Of a stretch of DNA of 64,000 bases, positions 63,266 to 64,000 are shown piece after piece. The DNA is taken from NCBI GenBank assembly GCA_016713135.1, contig JADJPR010000023.1:186001-250000 (forward strand), written 5' to 3'. A program made the position numbers and the translations under genes. Position 1 is the first letter of the stretch. The number at the start of each line of letters is the position of its first letter. This DNA is from Rhodanobacteraceae bacterium. GTDB taxonomy: Bacteria > Pseudomonadota > Gammaproteobacteria > Xanthomonadales > SZUA-5. The notes under the pieces are model-generated. The model made no database searches and had not been told where the DNA came from. It was given only the letters and a program-made list of their open reading frames with translations.

Positions 63266-64000
63266 TCAGGACAGGGCGCTGCTCAGTTTCGCGTGTTCCT
63301 GCCACAGCGGCGCCGGCACCCGGTCGCCGAAGCTCTGCAGGTAGCCGCCAATCTCCGCCGCTTCCCGACGCCAGCCTTCCGCGTCCACCGCGAGCAGCTT
63401 GTCGAGGGCGCCGTTGAGGTGTTCCAGGCCACGCAGGTCCAGGTCTTCGCGGCGCGGCAGGTAGCCGATCGGCGTCTCAATGGCATCGGCCGCGCCGGTG
63501 CAACGCCCGATGATCCACTGCAGCACGCGCAGATTGTCGCCGAAGCCCGGCCACAGGAACTTGCCGTTCTCGTCCTTGCGGAACCAGTTGACATGGAAGA
63601 TTTTCGGCAGGTGCGTCAGGCGTTCGTTGAACGACAACCAGTGTCCGAAGTAGTCGGCGAAGTTGTAGCCGCAGAAGGGCTTCATCGCCATCGAATCGCG
63701 GCGCACCACGCCGACCGCACCGGTCGCCGCAGCCGTGGTTTCCGACGCCATCGACGCGCCAACCAGCACGCCATGATTCCAGTCACGTGCCTCGAACACC
63801 AGCGGCACCAGCGATTCGCGCCGGCCACCGAAGATGATCGCTGAGATCGGCACGCCGGCCGGGTTGTCGGCTTCCGGCGTGAAGCTGGGGCACTGGCGCA
63901 TCGACACCGTGAAGCGGGAATTCGGATGCGCCGCCGGACCATTGGCCGGGTCGTAGTCGCGTCCCTGCCAATCTTTCTCCGGACGCTCGTCAGAAAGGCC
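63266..64000 (-). CDS. pckG: Phosphoenolpyruvate carboxykinase (GTP), 3' part
   Basis: C-terminal 244 residues of a GTP-dependent PEP carboxykinase, which converts oxaloacetate and GTP to PEP at the entry to gluconeogenesis. The gene runs off the right edge of the window. Visible family segments are AHPNSRFTVSMRQCPSF, ISAIIFGGRRESLVPLV, GVVRRDSMAMKPFCGYN, and KIFHVNWFRKDENGKFLWPG. The GTP type, rather than the ATP type, is shared with other Xanthomonadales. No damage is visible in this part. Confidence 0.96.
   Translation of the reverse strand, partial: GLSDERPEKDWQGRDYDPANGPAAHPNSRFTVSMRQCPSFTPEADNPAGVPISAIIFGGRRESLVPLVFEARDWNHGVLVGASMASETTAAATGAVGVVRRDSMAMKPFCGYNFADYFGHWLSFNERLTHLPKIFHVNWFRKDENGKFLWPGFGDNLRVLQWIIGRCTGAADAIETPIGYLPRREDLDLRGLEHLNGALDKLLAVDAEGWRREAAEIGGYLQSFGDRVPAPLWQEHAKLSSALS

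Overview
The window is a high-GC gammaproteobacterial chromosome segment, most likely from the Xanthomonadales (Lysobacterales). The gene order glmM-folP-ftsH-rlmE-yhbY, a GTP-type phosphoenolpyruvate carboxykinase, and the lexA/mrfA/yedK neighbourhood all fit that order. Genus cannot be settled from sequence alone. No rRNA, tRNA or CRISPR array was recognised.

Layout. (1) 81-5424: a compact defence operon with touching or 4-bp-overlapping genes: TacAT-type toxin-antitoxin, type I methylase hsdM, a damaged hsdS, an ABC ATPase and a TOPRIM-like DUF4276 protein; no hsdR is present. (2) 5425-6306: a decayed 21-nt heptad-repeat tract, a 165-bp MITE and a REP cluster. (3) 6307-18305: a small helical protein, a rifampin-phosphotransferase-like dikinase, a 1.1-kb tandem array of hairpins, a P-type ATPase, a UbiA/DPPR-synthase-like prenyltransferase with a polytopic membrane partner, a one-haem c-type cytochrome-like protein, two nested mobile elements and a quinone-oxidoreductase-like enzyme. 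(4) 18341-23258: a third MITE and a shattered DUF11/gingipain-like surface protein gene.

(5) 23331-43949: mostly housekeeping and accessory metabolism: xseA, FHA protein, ECF sigma factor with a membrane partner, YigZ, NDH-2, a diguanylate cyclase, a DNA-damage cluster (mrfB, mrfA, lexA, then a hibernation-factor-like gene and yedK), a frameshifted DUF3011 protein, CpeT-like lipoprotein, glyoxalase, flavoprotein, a broken rlmC with an IS630-type MITE at its 3' end, an M23 peptidase with its regulator, a second rlmC remnant and an acyltransferase. (6) 43961-46910: an accessory island with an AbrB/VapC pair, a transposase remnant, and an orphan Rhs C-terminal tip followed by a small membrane protein that may be its immunity partner.

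(7) 46938-52274: a two-component system divergent from a PspA-like/membrane/vWA operon, suggesting envelope-stress function. (8) 52428-64000: glmM, folP, ftsH and rlmE on the minus strand, yhbY and a Mth938-like gene on the plus strand, a large secreted protein, a DUF4097-like lipoprotein and the 3' part of pckG.

Two themes stand out. Small non-autonomous repeats are unusually rich here: three near-identical 165-bp MITEs with perfect 8-bp target duplications, a CTAG-targeted MITE, REP sequences and tandem hairpins. Several accessory genes also carry frameshifts (hsdS, the DUF11 gene, DUF3011, rlmC, rhs) while housekeeping genes are intact, which suggests real decay although consensus errors cannot be excluded.
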